A stretch of DNA of 64,000 nt, taken from contig NW_024881283.1 in NCBI RefSeq assembly GCF_018691265.1, positions 4,499,731 through 4,563,730 of the forward strand. Direction: 5' to 3'. This document shows, one piece after another, positions 36,601 to 51,038 of the stretch. The position numbers and the translations under genes were made by a program. The stretch's first letter is position 1; every line of letters starts with the position of its first letter. The DNA is from Tyto alba (lineage: Eukaryota; Chordata; Aves; Strigiformes; Tytonidae). The notes beneath the pieces are model-generated. The model was not told the origin of the DNA. It did not search any database and saw nothing but the letters and a program-made list of their open reading frames with translations.

Positions 36601-39513
36601 ATTTTTCCATCCTGACTTTTGCACAACCACTACCTTGTTTGTTTTCTTCAGTGATGTGCAGAACTTAAAGCTGAGTTGTCCAAGTCTCCCCCGCAAAGGC
36701 CTGAGCCATCCCTCCCCACCTGCAGCACTAATGCAGCCTACAATCTTACACTGCCCAAAGAGAATTTCAACTTCTACTTCATCATCTAATGGTTTATCTT
36801 TAGAAATCATCTCTGCCCATAACTAAATGTCTCAAAAAGCATCACTGTGAGAGTCCTCATCAAGGATTTTTTGGAAGCTGATATACATTCTAGCCTGCTG
36901 GCTCTCTGACTGCACGTATATTGATTCCCTTAAAAAATTAAAAAAGGCAGAAAAACAGCATGAGCTTTGTAGTGGAAGACTTTTGGTCTTTTTGCAGCTC
37001 TTTCATCCAGTTTTCTGGATGCTACTCTTGTGCTGATCTATAATTCTCTATCATCACCTTGCAGCTCCTGCAGACAATTACAGTATGTGCCATATTCCAC
37101 TTCTCCTGGGGAGAAGTAGATTTCAACAGGTTTGTGTATTTTTGTTAGCAGCCTAGCACCCACTTTAAGTGCCTTCAAGAGTCATGAATGATTATCGCTC
37201 TGCCCCGCTGACTAATTTCTGTTGAAGTTAGCATTTTGCTTAAACACTTCCTCTTCCGATAGTTCGCTGACTAACAGTGCCTCTTCTTTATTATTGACAA
37301 AAAGAAACCTGGAGGAGTAAGCATGCCTCCGTAGGGCTGAATAAAACCTAGCATTGGCAAAATTCAGAGGGGTTTTCCCCACAAATCCTGTGATTCAGTA
37401 TACGTTTATTATGACCTACGACATTTCATATCAGTTTCTGGCTCAGGTGATTCATTAAACAGCAGAAGAGCAAACAATATTAATTTATTTTACAGCCCTC
37501 AAATCAGGAATTTTATGGTGAGTTGGTTCCCTCATAATGCTTCAAAAGAGTGATATTGTTGATATACCTCAATGCCAGATATAAAATAAGGAATAATTCT
37601 TCTATCATTATCATCAAAAATGACTGCTGTGTCTGCACCAAGCTTAGCTCCCAGCTATAAACTGGTTTATTTACAGAGCACTGCGATCATTACAACATAT
37701 ATGTGGGAGAGATCACTGCTTCTTTCACCAATAAACACACCCTAGGCATTTCACAGAGGAACCTGAGAGTAATTTATGAGAATACGCTGATTCAGAAAAC
37801 ATCAGAGGAAGGCCTGGATGACATCATCTCGAACCGGTTGCAGTGTGCATCACAAAATACATGACTACTAAGCCGTACGCTGCACCTCCTCACCAGCACG
37901 GCATGGTGATGTTGAGCACAGACTTCCAGAAGTTATGTACACACAGGATATTCATCAATATTAGAGGCAGGATGATTTTGCCATGGGGCTACCTCCCAAA
38001 GAAGCAAAGGGTTTGCACCTCAGTAGAGCGGTAGCACTGTACAGTGTCATAATCACACAATCCACAGACATTTTCTGAAAATGAGGTCATTTCCATTGCA
38101 GAGAGGCACATGAGACATTTGTTCCCAGAAAATATATCATGCTACACTAGGGAAAAAGAAAGAGATCATTCTAGGTCTGACTTTATTACATCAGATTTGG
38201 AGGGGGTGAGAGAAATCTTTCACAATCCCTTCTGCAAAGGAATATCCCTTGCTTTCAGACTGAAAACGTGAATAACTATTACACTGAGTAATCTTGCTTA
38301 CTCACCCCTGGTTGGAAGGAGAAGCTTTCAACTACAAAGCCTATAAAGCAAAATCATAAAGCATAATAATAGTTAATTCTCTGGATTTACAGAGCCCACC
38401 CAAATGTTACAGTAAGGAAGGGGAAGGTACCTGTAGTTTTGCAGAATGCCTCATTGCTTCAAAACTGGTGAATAACATACCAAAACAGTCAAGAGCCTGG
38501 TGGCAACAGCACCCACAGGAACCCTCTACACACACCATCCCAGAGAAAATGAGTGACTATGCCCATGACCTGCAGGTCCACGTAGGCTCCATCAACCAAG
38601 GACAAGCCAAAGCCTCCTGCCTCTCTCCTGGGAGGAGAACAGGGTTTCTGCTGTGCTGAAGATGCTCTTTCAAGAAAGAAAACCACTTCAAGAATTGAGA
38701 TGCTTCCTTGCCTTCTCCTACTGCCCTTGCTGCAAACACCTTCTATGAGTGCTAATACTGCAAAAGACTTTGGGGACCTGGGGACCTCACAGGACAGCAG
38801 CTCTGGCTGCTGCAGGAACTGCATCTCAGAGGCTTCTTCCACATGGCTCCAGCTTTTAAAGATCTGCCTGTTTCTGTTCGATCACTTTCCAAAGTAGCAC
38901 CCAAAAGAATGTTAGAGGCAGGACTCTTCGGTCAGGACCAGGTAACAAATACTGTTTTCAGGCTTTTTTATGAATCACAATGATTCCATGCACTTCCTGA
39001 AACACTCTGAGCACCGCTGTGGAGAGTGGGAAGCATAAAGGCACAATATTCACTCCTATAGCACAGATCTGATCCCTTATTTTAGCAGCAGAGGCTGCTA
39101 CAGCAGCAGTATCAACTACATACCCTATGGGGATGAAAATACCATGTAATGTTAGTTCTGGCTGTGCTGAACACCGCAGTTATTTGGATTTTCCAATGAC
39201 CAACCTAAGGAGTGACTTGCTCAGCATTTCCATGATAACCTCTCCACTCATCTGTAAATCCACATACTAAGTTGGTTGACAGTGAAGGATTGAGGAGAAA
39301 ACTTAGCTAAGAAAGGAACATTACTGGGTAAAATGGTATGTACCTGCCTTTCTTACCCTCTCCCACCTTGCACTGAAAGCATGGGGCAGATCTCTGCTGT
39401 GCCTCCTCTGGAGGCTGGGCTCCAAGCAACCTCACCAGGCTGGATTTTTGGTGGTTTTCCCACCAGCAATGTCTTTTGTGAATCACCTTCATCCCATGAT
39501 AGTAAAGTCATGT

Positions 39514-39531
39514 AAAAAAAAAAAAAAAAAA
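39514..39531 (+). repeat. Poly-A tract (A18)
   Basis: Eighteen consecutive A followed by CAAAACAACAAA. No retrocopy body is recognised. Confidence 0.9.
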
Positions 39532-41543
39532 CAAAACAACAAATCACAGGATTATGACTTCACATGGACCTATGGGTAGAAGAAGAAGATGGCCTAATGG
39601 AGACTCCTGTTCTGAGGAGGATGGACCCATAAAAGAGAACTTCAGGAACTGTCCCAAACCCTGAGCAATGTCCCCTCCGCCTGTCACTCTGCAGGGGCTC
39701 TGTTATGCCACCCGTTTTCCAGGAAAAGGAAGTTGCCACTGAAAGGCTGCTGTTATTTCATACTCATACCCAGTGGCCACTCTGGCTGCAGAGGACATCT
39801 CTGTCCTTGCTGTCACCCTTCCTTCCTCCCGTCCTCGTGGTATATGACACTTGCAACCTCCAGTCTCTGCTCTCTACTGACAACACTGGGCAGATAATTA
39901 GAATAAAAGGCTGAGCTGCAATAAAAAGCATTTTAAACACTAAAACAAAAAAAGCAGCTAAAGGTTCTGCGAGCGATACATCACCACCCATCTGCAATAT
40001 CAGTATGTCAGCGTCTGTCTGCCACAAACATTAGTCCGTAAAAACAAAGGAATAAATCAATGGACCTGTACATCCAGGCATATTATCTCAGAGAACACTG
40101 CAGGGCTACGAAGCACCCTCTTTATTTGCTCAGCCAGAACCATTCACTCTGCTTACAAGGCAATGTCACAGGATGAATTATCTTGCAAGTGCCTCAGTAT
40201 ATCACCATATAAACTTGTACACACTATGACAGCGGTTATCAAATAACTTGGCATCTGAGCAGTTGTCTGCCCTGGTTATAGGCAATTTTCACATGTATTT
40301 GTTTTGAAATGCCCAGTCCCTCTTCCTTTTGCACTCCACAAGGCTACAGCTTTTCCCAGCATACCTCCCACTGCAGCGTTTGCCTCCACTGCTGGCAAGG
40401 GCACGGGCAAAATGACGCTGCATTTCAAGCTGTAATGGTGAAATGGTCTCTGACTCCAGTCCCAGCACAGACTCATGCCACCCAAATGGATGGAGAACCT
40501 CAGGTAGCCTCCGACCACTGTGCACGTGTTGGGAGGGATAGCAGAAGCAGCACTTCCACCAAAACTGTCTTTTTAAGCACTGTCTGTAGTGGAAACCTCA
40601 ACACCATGTATGAGGCAAGCCTGGCCCTACACATCTGATTTTGCTCAGATCTTCAGCGGAAAAATCCAGGCTGATGTATCACGTAGAGTGGAACAAGCCC
40701 TGCTGCCCACCTCACCTTGACCCCATTCCCATTCACTTCAGGAGCCAGACAAGCTTTGGTGACCCTCTAGGGCACAGAAATAATGAAACAGAGCCCTTAT
40801 CTGGCACTCTCTCACATCCATTTAAAAAAAAAAACACAACAAAAACACCTGAGAGTGGCTGAACTACAACTGCAAAGTACTTATAACAGTGTATTAAATG
40901 GAAGATAGAAGTTTAGTGATTAATCTTCAACTTCTTACAGTAAGTTTTATCCTCTTTATGGGCTTGACCTCCAGTCTACAGGAGAAAAATTGCCTGTATT
41001 TTACCAATTTCTAAAGAGACTACTCAAAATTTTTGCAGCCAATAGCTCCAGTGTTCACCTTTCTCAGTCTCGGGCTGCTCAAGACAAAATGAAACAGAAG
41101 CTGCCATTGTCATCTGATTTACGCTAGTCTGATTCCCACCGGGCAAAAGGGAGACCAGGCCAGAACACAATTTCGACACTCGTTTCTAGTCTGTGTACAC
41201 ACATCCACCAAGGTCCTATTTCAGGAAAGACAACCGAGAAGAATGAGTTTTACATAATGACGTGTGAAGGGGAGAAAAGAGGAAGCTGGACCTGCTATAA
41301 TTAGAAAGTGCTTACGCCCCCAAAGGCGGCTGCTTCGGCCCACGCATTTCATCACGAGTAGGTGCTCAGCTATATTTACCTCCTGTAAGAAATGTTTAAC
41401 TTGAGATGGGACACAGAAAACCCCACCAGGATGTGGTAAGTGAGAAGGGAAGTTCACAAGATGTGATCTCTAACTGACATCATTTTGAGGCACATCTGAA
41501 ACTCAGATGCTTTTTGGGGTTTTTTATGGGCAAGTTATTCATT

Positions 41544-41622
41544 AAAAAAAAAAAAAAAAAAAAAAAGAGAGAGAAGAAGCAAACAAAGAAAGGCATTCTT
41601 AAGGGGAAAAAAAAAAAAAAAA
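41544..41622 (+). repeat. A23 and A16 runs with a purine-rich spacer
   Basis: A23 (41544-41566) is followed by GAGAGAGAAGAAGC, a short spacer and A16 (41607-41622). No gene copy is recognised nearby. Confidence 0.9.
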
Positions 41623-42046
41623 GCTTCATCCATAACACAACAGTAGCTTTGGGGCAGCTCTGATGCTCACTGAGCAGTTAAGCCCTTCTGTACTGGAGCC
41701 CAGTCCCCATGCTGGTGTCTCAGCGGGGGGACCTCCTGCCCGGGAGCTGCACCCCTGTGCCCACCGCAGCGCGATGCTGCTGGACGGGCCTGTCCCGCCT
41801 GGGCCAGCCAGGACACCCAGCACTCTCCTCTGCTGAAACAGCGTGACCTCAGAGTCACTGGTCCGTGGGCTCTGCACAGCATTTCCCTTTGCCCGTGGCC
41901 ACAGCCCGGCTGGGAAACACCAGTATGTCTCTGCTGGTACTGATGCAAGGAGTGATATTGGAAGAGCTGCCTGTACTAACGCACCCGAGAGCTCTGGGGG
42001 CAACAGGATCAGAGGTCTGGATGGGAAAGGGGTTATCTTTTGCCCC

Positions 42047-42085
42047 ACCTTTTCCCCCTTTTTTTCCTTCTTCTACTTCTTTCAT
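42047..42085 (+). repeat. Polypyrimidine tract
   Basis: About 40 bp almost entirely of C and T (CCTTTTCCCCCTTTTTTT then CCTTCTTCTACTTC). It has the composition of a splice-acceptor pyrimidine tract, but no AG followed by a recognisable exon was found after it. Confidence 0.7.
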
Positions 42086-44819
42086 TGACCCTCTGGAATC
42101 TGGCTGATTTCCATGTTTTGTGGAGTTGGCAGTTCCCAGGACCACTACCTGTGCCATGTGCCTCTGAATCCACGCAGGTGCGCACAGCCACCGAGGCTTG
42201 TTCCTCCACTTGTTTTATCACACAACATGCACTTAGAGTGGTTCTGAGTAGGAGCTAAACCTGAAAAACAATTTTATGAGGTCTTGTGAAGAAAAAGAGG
42301 CTCATGTGGGACCCCACAGTCATTTGAGTGATGTACAAAATATCTAGAAATGACAGAGGATGAAGAGTCCTGGGAGCTGGGAGAGCAACAGCCAATTCCC
42401 AGGTTTCAGTAATCTTCATACAGAGCAGTGACTCCAAAGAGAAGAGCATTACACTTCATCCCTGAATGGCTGGAGCAAGGATTAACAATTGGATGGAAAA
42501 GCTTGTCAGAGAAAGCACTAATTAAAAATAATAATAATAAAAAAACCCCACTACTTGTTCACATTGCTAATTTGTGAAGTAAATGTCAACACTTTTCAGT
42601 ACTACCTTCTCCATTTTCTGGACGAGAATGGAGCCAACGGGGCACTGAAGCTACTGGTCTGCAGCCCCCCAAGCAGCCAACAAGCCAGGCAGCACCCACA
42701 AATTCCCTAAAGCACCCAAAAAGCTAGCTGAAGTGATTCCATGAGGGCAGACATCACAAAGGAGAGTTCATGCATCACAGAGCCTCCCCTTCCCTGACAC
42801 AGGCTCTGCAACCGCCTCCGTAGCTTTCAGCAAAAACGCAAACGCCCGTGGGGCCAGGTAAGAGAGGGCTGCGGGACCTGCCGCAGCATCCTGCCAGGGA
42901 GAGGCTGCCTTGTTCAGATCAACCTTGGAGGTGTCTCTCTTGGGCTGCACAGTGCTGAGTCACACTCCACATGTCCACGGGCAAGACCCTTTCCATTTGA
43001 TCTGGGTGTCTACAGTCTAGATACCCCGTTTGAGTCAGTCACCCATCTGTACTCAGTGACTACTCCAAGAGGAGCTAAAATGCCTGTAAGAGATCCCTTT
43101 GCCTCCCAACTGGCTATTGAGAGAAGCTAAAATGATAGCCTCGACTTAAACTTTAACTTTTACATATTTACAGTTGCATCACTAATCTCACCATAACTTT
43201 CTGTCCTTGTATGTACCCAGAAAGAACAATCTAACTTGGAAGACCTATGGCTAATCCTCAACCACCAGCAGAAAATAATTGTGTAGCCTCAGATTCACAG
43301 ACAAAAATGAAAAAGTCCTGGAAGTTATAGTGCCATAGCTTCATTCATAATTTGATTAAAATGAATAAGACCAGTTCTGCACACAGACCTCTGCAGGGTA
43401 CTGGGGAGGAAGGCAGATTACAGACATAAGTCTCTCTAACCTGGTGCCTACAATGCCAAAATGACAAGCCTGATACGAAAACATTCTTGCAGCACTGCTA
43501 GTCCTCTGTACCTCATGCTGTTGTGTGCTCTCACGTCTCCACGCAGATTCATCCCCATAAACACCACCACGACCCACCTGGTGACCTATAACTGTCACCT
43601 CAACATTGACTCACAGATTCCTCCAAGAATCTATATCCAACTGCAATGGAATGTTCATTTTTTCTGCAAAACACACTGAAGGCACAGTCTTTCTACACAC
43701 CCACGCAATGAAAAGCACCATCAGCTTGACTCTCACAATCACAGTACACTTTTGTCCTTGACAAATGATATTGTCACCCAATATTCTGCTGCTGGCCCGT
43801 CACTTTGAGTGTCTCACCTTCCACCTCCTCCCTCTTTATAGCATCAAACAAGGACTGCTCATCTCTGTTTTCAAGGCCCTTCCCAACACCTCCCAACCCA
43901 ACCTGCAACTCCTGCATTTGCTGCTGAAAGGTCAAGTTCTGTTTCATGAATTGATCTGAGGAAATCTCCACTGGTACTTATTGGTGTTACCAAAAAAAAA
44001 AAGAAAAAACAACGAACCTTTCTGCTTCTTGTAATCTGCTTCTTCAAAGGGAAAACAATGATAGGAGTTCAGGCTGAGCCATCTGTGAAACATGATTTAA
44101 AAACACAAGGGGGAAAAAAAGATAGCACAGGCATGCTACAGTGTTAGTTATTTATAGGTAGCCCTCAACAACTAAACGTTATCTCTTGATCAAGATCCTA
44201 CATAGGAAATACTAAGTACCTACCACTTTCTGGAGAGATTTAGAGGTAGAGGCTATGGAGAGCAACATCAAACTTACAGTGGAAAGTTCTGTGTTCAACT
44301 ACAAAGAAACATGAGCCTCCGTAACACTGCAATTTGCCTTCTTCAAGAGGAAACCAAAGGCTCAGCCACAGCTTGGTTCAAGAGATTTTTATTTAAATTT
44401 CCCTCATAGCTACAAAAACATGCATTCTGCTGTTTGCCAGAGCTATAGGTTTTACCCATGATGTCCCGATGAAAGCCAGAGCCACACAAATATTTCCACA
44501 GCTGCTCAAAATGTTTGCTGGATTATAAGGTCACATATAGGACACATCTTCAGTTCACTCGTAGTATAGAGCCTCTATGCTGAAAATTATGAGAAATCTT
44601 TTGGCTCCAGGGCTCCTCATTTTCACTGATATTCCTCTACCAGCACTGGTATAGAGGGTTATTGAACTTTGTCAACTCTCTTTTGATGGGTGTGAGTTCT
44701 CCCTCTGGAAGGGCAGCACTCTCTCTCCATCCCAACCTCACTGTAAGAGACACCAGGAGTCTTTCTGATCTGACCAGAGCTTTGCCCTGGGATGATTCTA
44801 ACATGAATCATTTAAGCAC

Positions 44820-44955
44820 CCAACAAATATACAAACAAACAAAACCATCCAAAACAAAACCCAACCAACTAAACAAACAAACAAACAAAAAAACACCAAA
44901 AGAACTAAGAAAACAGAATCAAGAAAAACAATCACACACACACAAAAACAATGAA
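44820..44955 (+). repeat. AAAC-rich simple repeat
   Basis: Built from AAAC, AAACC and AACC units, with a cleaner (AAAC) run near 44870-44888, trailing into ACACACACAAAAACA. The open frame across it is produced by the repeat. Confidence 0.85.
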
Positions 44956-47251
44956 AAAAAGCTAGTTTCTGCTCATCAAGACCTGTTGTCCTTTCTCTCC
45001 CCTTGCACAGACCCACACAGCTGGATCAATAAGCATGTTCTGCTCAGTAGAGCCACCCAACACCCCAAAAATGGGAAACCTGCATAATTTCCTGATACTC
45101 CAATCCAACATGAAAGAAGAGTAATGCTCTGCACTCAGGTGATGCTTGGGGATCAGGCAGGTCTCCAGATAGAAAACAAGGCTGTCAAAGTGTAGGCTCC
45201 ATCTCTGAACCTCAAAAGTTCTCCCTCTGGAAGAACTGACCCAGATCCATGATTATGCAGTGAAAATGGTTTTGTGAGGTGAAGGCATCTCTAGGACAGC
45301 GGGATTCGTCTCATTTAGGTGCGGATGCAGAACCAGCCCGGGAGCGGGCCGGCAGGTATTGCACAGCCCAGGACCACGCAAGGGAACAGCTGCACTACGA
45401 ACCAGATCAGCTACCCTGGAGCCAGGGCTTCAAAGCAGGAATATGACTCGGGTAGTATAAAAAAAAAATAAACAATTATTCTTTATTAGCCACTTGCCCT
45501 CAACTCGCAGTTTGGTTGGTTTTATTTTTACTCCCACTGAGATGTTTTCAGCCTTCAGGAAGGTGCCATGCTGTATCTGCACATGCAGTGCAAAAACAGG
45601 GGTATGCAAGCTTGCCTCCTCCCATCCCAAGCTCACCACCATCTTATCAGAAATGGAAATGTTGCATGGGGCTAAATGATCCCCTAACAGAATTTTGAAG
45701 CCAATTCAGATGCTAGCCAGTGATAGGTGACTTACATGAAGTCATTTGGGGGGTTTACTATTTATCTGGAAGAAGCCAGGACCTTCATATTTTAATTATC
45801 ACCACTTTATCAGGCTTCACCTCAAGCTACCTGGAAAAACAAGTAATAGAGATGCATAAATATTTGCTGATGAGTAGCGGTGAACGCCGGGAGGGGCAGA
45901 AATAGAGATGAATCAAAGCACGTTCACAAAGGTTGGGCTGGCAGCGCTATCACCTTGATACATTGGTTTAATTTTTTGGCATACATCAGAAGTCTACAAA
46001 CATGGTGCTTTCCACTCAGCCAACAAAAAGCTCTGAGGCTATATTGCTTTTGTCACACCAAAGAAACCAGTATATAAGTGGCAAGAAATATTTCCAGACT
46101 CTCATCAGAGTGTCTATTTCATAGATAAGCATCGAGTCTTGCCTAATCCAGTCTCCTTTCCATTTTCTTATAGTGCAAAATTGTACAGTCATAGTTGCAA
46201 GAAGGAATGTACTGTGAAGGCTTGAAGTGCTCTACCTTCTAAATAAATGATGGATCACTTTATTTTATTTATTCTTATTTTATGCTAAATGCAATGTAAT
46301 GAAAGTATACTGCTTGTCAGTGGGACAGGGAATTTACCATTATCTAATACAACCTGGACAATGCAGTAGGGAAAGTTACATCAGAGGCACATCCCCACAG
46401 TATAAATAGGCTGCCTTTCTAAAATGCAAAGATTTTTTAAAATCCAGAAGTCAGAAAATCTGAAAATTTAACAGGAAGCTGGTACTTCTCAATCAGATAA
46501 CTGATTTCTATGCAGCTATAAGTCATCAGAGTTTTTTCCATCTGTAGTTGAAAATATTACTTTCTGAAAATTCTGACTTAGTGCAAAAGCTACAGCTACA
46601 TGCTAGATTTTAGTTTCCTAGTTTTGCTGAGTTAGCTTTATGCCTTACTAAGGGCTTGAATAACTTAACTCTTGTATTGACTTAAGTAAGAATGCAGATT
46701 TTTTCTGTGTTAATTCTCAATGGTCTAGCACATCTCTGATGCAATACAAGAATGGAGAGCTATTTTAGGATTGACGAGGAAAAGTTAAATTGCATCAGAA
46801 GTACTGCAGTACAAGGTTATTATTCACCCACTCCCCCACCTCCCTTCATCTACATCCACATTGCAATTGATTGTTAGCACTTGTTGAAGATCACTTTGTA
46901 CCAGGGCATGGAGGACCAGCAAAGCTGGGCCACTCTGCAGGCTGTGCGGAGAAAGCAGTTTGGGCAGCAACAGGTCCAAGGAAGCCTGGTTCCATTCATT
47001 GCAAGTCTCATGATATTTAAGGGCAGAGAGTCCCTTGGTTAACTCTGAGGAATTTATATGCACTTTTCATAATCCAAATTTTTCAGCCTTTTGGTTCTAA
47101 CATACCCATTTTCCACCAAAAAAGTCTTCCATCAGAACTGAGAATCCTCTCCATGGGATAACAACTGGACATGTTGAGTAAAAATCTAAGCAAAGACAAA
47201 TCATTGCAAAATCTCCTAGAGCTTTGAATACATCAGTGATTTTACCCTCAC

Positions 47252-47273
47252 TTTTTTTTTTTTTTTTTTTTTT
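47252..47273 (+). repeat. Poly-T tract (T22)
   Basis: Twenty-two consecutive T (poly-A on the minus strand). No minus-strand gene copy is recognised beside it. Confidence 0.9.
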
Positions 47274-50159
47274 AAGTAAAGCGTAGTCTTTTACTAACAG
47301 ATTGTAAATTCTCCAGAATCTATGTTGCATAGCAAAATCCTGTGTAGAAAAGTCAATAACCTTCTTATGCCCAGGCCACTTACAAAAAAGACAGGATGGG
47401 AGGCACGGGAGAGGTGAGGGAGCAGCCAGGTGAGGGTTGACCTGTTACAGTTCCCAGCCAGGAAAGATGAACAAACTAAGTCCCTCCAACTTGCTTAAAT
47501 CACTCTCTTCTTGGACCAGAAGTGGCAAGCGTGCTGCAGCTGAGAAATACAGGAGGTCAGCATGTGTCTGCTTCCCAACACCTCAACGAAGAGGGAGAAG
47601 TAAAGCAGGAAGGGAGGAGGGGAGCAGTTTAACTCACACACCGCTTTGCTACGTGACTGCACATCACGGATGACCTAACAACGAGGAGCACCTCGCTGTG
47701 GACAGCAAACATTCATGCTTAGTGCAAGATGCCGTGATTTAGTCACCTGCACTGTCTCGTCTTCAGAGGTCCCCGATGTTTCATAAAACTGGGAGTATAT
47801 CATTCCAGGGGAACATGTAAGAATCAGATTTTATTTCTTTTGCATGTTTTTGTATCAATAAGACCATTTGTAGGAGATAAGAATCCTCCGGTGTGTCTTC
47901 ATCTGAAACCTGAACCCTCGTTTTGTGGCATCAAAATCGGTAACTGTAGAAAGGAAGGGGCCATCATGCCCCAGGCGTGGGGAAGGTGGACGAGCAGCTC
48001 TGTGTTGAGAAGTGACTTACAGCAGCTCTGAATGTGCAGGATCCCAGCAAGCCCAAACCACATTTAATCCCTAAGTCTGAGAGACAAGTTTTATTCTTGA
48101 CCAGATTTTTGTAACAGTGGAATAAAGACTCTCTGAGCCAAATTCTACCCTTCTGGCACCCAAAACTCTTTAAACAGATTGTGACCAAGCCACAAAACCT
48201 GCCCAACAGTAAGGACACATACTCTGATTTTCAGAAGCCGAAGAGCACATGCACCAGGATTTGAAGGTGCTCAGCAGCTCCAAGCATTAGGGACAAAATG
48301 GTGCTGATGAACCATGACCCAGTATGTCATCTCCTGGTGCCTTACTGGGTCCATGAAGCTGGTGGGAATAAATATCAATAAAACTTACTTTAGTTGAAGT
48401 TGGCAAATCAAAATCTATTGAAGAGTCCTAATATTTAATGAATGTCAACGTGACATTTCCATAAAGTCACACTTTAAAGTAGATGTAACTGTTAAGCAGA
48501 CAAGATCCAACTTGTTCCCAAGCATACCTATCATGCACAGCAGGATAATGTGGAGAGAAAAAATAAGGATGGGTGAAAATGTGCAAGAACTGTTTCTGAA
48601 ACAGTCATTGTCTTTTAGACATTAGACAATGTCTGAGCTCATATGAAGTACTTTGGGCTATAAATAAAATGTAATAGCAACACAGACAAAGACAGATTTA
48701 AAAGTCAAAACAGGTAGAACACAATTCACACATCACCAGCAAAAATCTACACAAAATACATCACACAAAAATATACCATTCTTTGGTAGAAGAAAAACAT
48801 ACATTAAAAGCAACTAAAAATTTGCTTCACTCTGTTGCTTGCTTAAGTGTAAAGGTATAATACTGCTTAAAGGAGCTCAGGTGATGTGCAATCCAAGAGC
48901 CTCCTATGAAACTTCAAGCATCCATTCAGGCTTCTTCAGAAGGTTTTAGCTTTTTGGTAGAATTTTGTCCTGGCTTTAAAAGCTTTCGACCTGTGAGTCA
49001 GGGAGCAATGACAGGTCATGGGTTGTGAAAGAAAAGCAAGTTTATGTCAAGGGGCACATTCTTTATAGAGGTTCAACACCTCTATTGGAAAATTTATGCA
49101 GGGGGGAGTGGCTTAAACTACAAAAAAATTATGGAAAGCCATTGTTTTAAAGAAGAGAAGTCAGCAGAAATACTCTCTAGCTGTTCATCTAGTAGGAGAA
49201 ACTCTATGAAAATATTTGTGTCATTAATTTGGTAAACTCTGTATTAAACAAAATGCAACACAAAGTATAGACAAAGTATAACACTGAAATAAAATGCTCA
49301 TGAAAAACGCCTAACCAACAGGATTAGGAAAGGTCTTATTAAGCTATGGCCAGGTCCAGCCTCTGACATCCACAATGACACTGAGTATCAAAATATTTCA
49401 TTATCGAATCATTTTATTCATCTTACTGAAGAAGTTAGGCCCTTCGTGGAGAAAGGCATCAGCCAACACACACAAACCCCTTTTTCACCCTGAGATTTCC
49501 ACACAGATATTTTTCTTCCACCTTTCTTCCCAGGTCCTCGGGCTCTCAGCAAGCCCCAGCAAACGGAGGGACAAGTAGAAGACATGGATTCCTCTTGCAC
49601 AGGCTCAAAGTGCCCCAAACCAGTGCCAGGGAGCCTGCTGGTCTCCATGCTACGCTGAAAAGTGGCAACAAAGCCCAGCGCGTGGACTACACTGGCCTTT
49701 TCATCTCTAAAGTTTACCATGGCTGCTGCTACTTGTAGGGAGGCTTGACTTGCTCGCTGTCGGTACGACTGTAAATTGGCACGATGTAGGCAGTTTGCCA
49801 GTCAGCATGCAAAATACTCAACAAAGATGCCCTTGTGTCAATACAGTGTATTTACTTATTCCCCTTCTATTTATAATATTTGCTCTGAATGAAATAGCCA
49901 GTTTACATCCTCCAGGGGATTCTCTGGTGCCTATAAAAGATATTTTGGGATGAGAAATTAGACTCGCAGGGATAACACAGACTGTCAGGCCCATGTCTCC
50001 CCCTGTCATTTACTCTTGTGGGGGCCAAAGACTACAGTCTGATTTACGTTGCAGGTAACCTTCTTTGAGGTCTTCTGAAATTGTTTTTTAAAAGGCACCT
50101 CTTGGGTTTTCTATATTCCATGCCTGATCATAACAACCTGTAAAGAGCTATTCTATACC

Positions 50160-50245
50160 TCCCTAATTTTTTATTTTTAAATTTTATTTTTTACTTAGTT
50201 ACTAATTTTTTTAAAAATATTTTATTTTATTTTATTTATTTATGA
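50160..50245. repeat. AT-rich low-complexity tract (TTTTA/TTTA)
   Basis: About 85 bp almost free of G and C, built from TTTTA and TTTA units. Low-complexity DNA with no other content seen. Confidence 0.85.
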
Positions 50246-51038
50246 ACTTAACAAGACAGCATGTTTCATTTTAAAAGTTTGAAAAACTGGGCATGGTCAT
50301 CTGAAGCAACCCCATCCTTACACTGCCCCAGATTGACTGCATTGACACAGTATTTAGGAAATTCTGAATGAGTTAGAGGAGCACAAGAAACCAAGGGTCC
50401 TAGGAGAGTGAGAAACATGCTAGAATTTTGTACACCCATCAATGTTATTAAAAGAAAAAACAAAAATGCAACATAAACTTCAATTTTGAAATATGCAAAT
50501 GTTTTATAATTCCATTTAAACATTCAGTTCATGTAACTCTGAATGTGGCTGAAAAATTTTGTAACTGTCCTGTCCAGATGAGAAAACAGAAAACAACATT
50601 GTTTCATGAAGCAGCAGGAAAGTTATGAAAAGCTCAAACAAGTTCTTAAATTTCTATAGTTATTCTTATGACATTGCACCCACTGAATACACTTGCTTCA
50701 TTCAGCTCAGCATAGTCCCTTAAGAGTTAGTGGCCTAGCCCAGCCCGAGCATCTAGTCTCCCTTGATAGTCAGTAGAGACACAGCACCCCTAGGAACACT
50801 TTTTCTCTAAGAGAGACATTTACTTGCATTAAATTCTCCCCCAGAGATGCCACCACCCTACTGATGGCAACGATGGGGTCAGACAACAGCTTCACCTTAT
50901 GCCTGAATCCAGGAGAATGAACTTTCTTCCAAAGGTGCTGTTCTCTACAGCTCTCAGACCACCAGTTTTCCAAATTCATAATTGCAAAGTTAAAATAAAA
51001 AGTCCATACCATGCTCAGATCCATGAAAAAAATAGATC

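Larger units (their letters stand above)
33641..51030. other. Long non-coding stretch, no gene recognised
   Basis: About 17 kb in which I find no coding region, RNA gene or clear interspersed repeat. The longest frames (170 aa at 35071-35583, minus; 140 aa at 41626-42048, minus; 141 aa at 44662-45087, plus) have no recognisable motif, and the last is made Lys/Asn/Gln/Thr-rich by an AAAC repeat. Simple tracts within it are listed separately. Confidence 0.65.

Noticed and set aside
42047..42085. Polypyrimidine tract as a possible splice acceptor
   Set aside because: No recognisable exon follows, and similar tracts occur elsewhere in the window.
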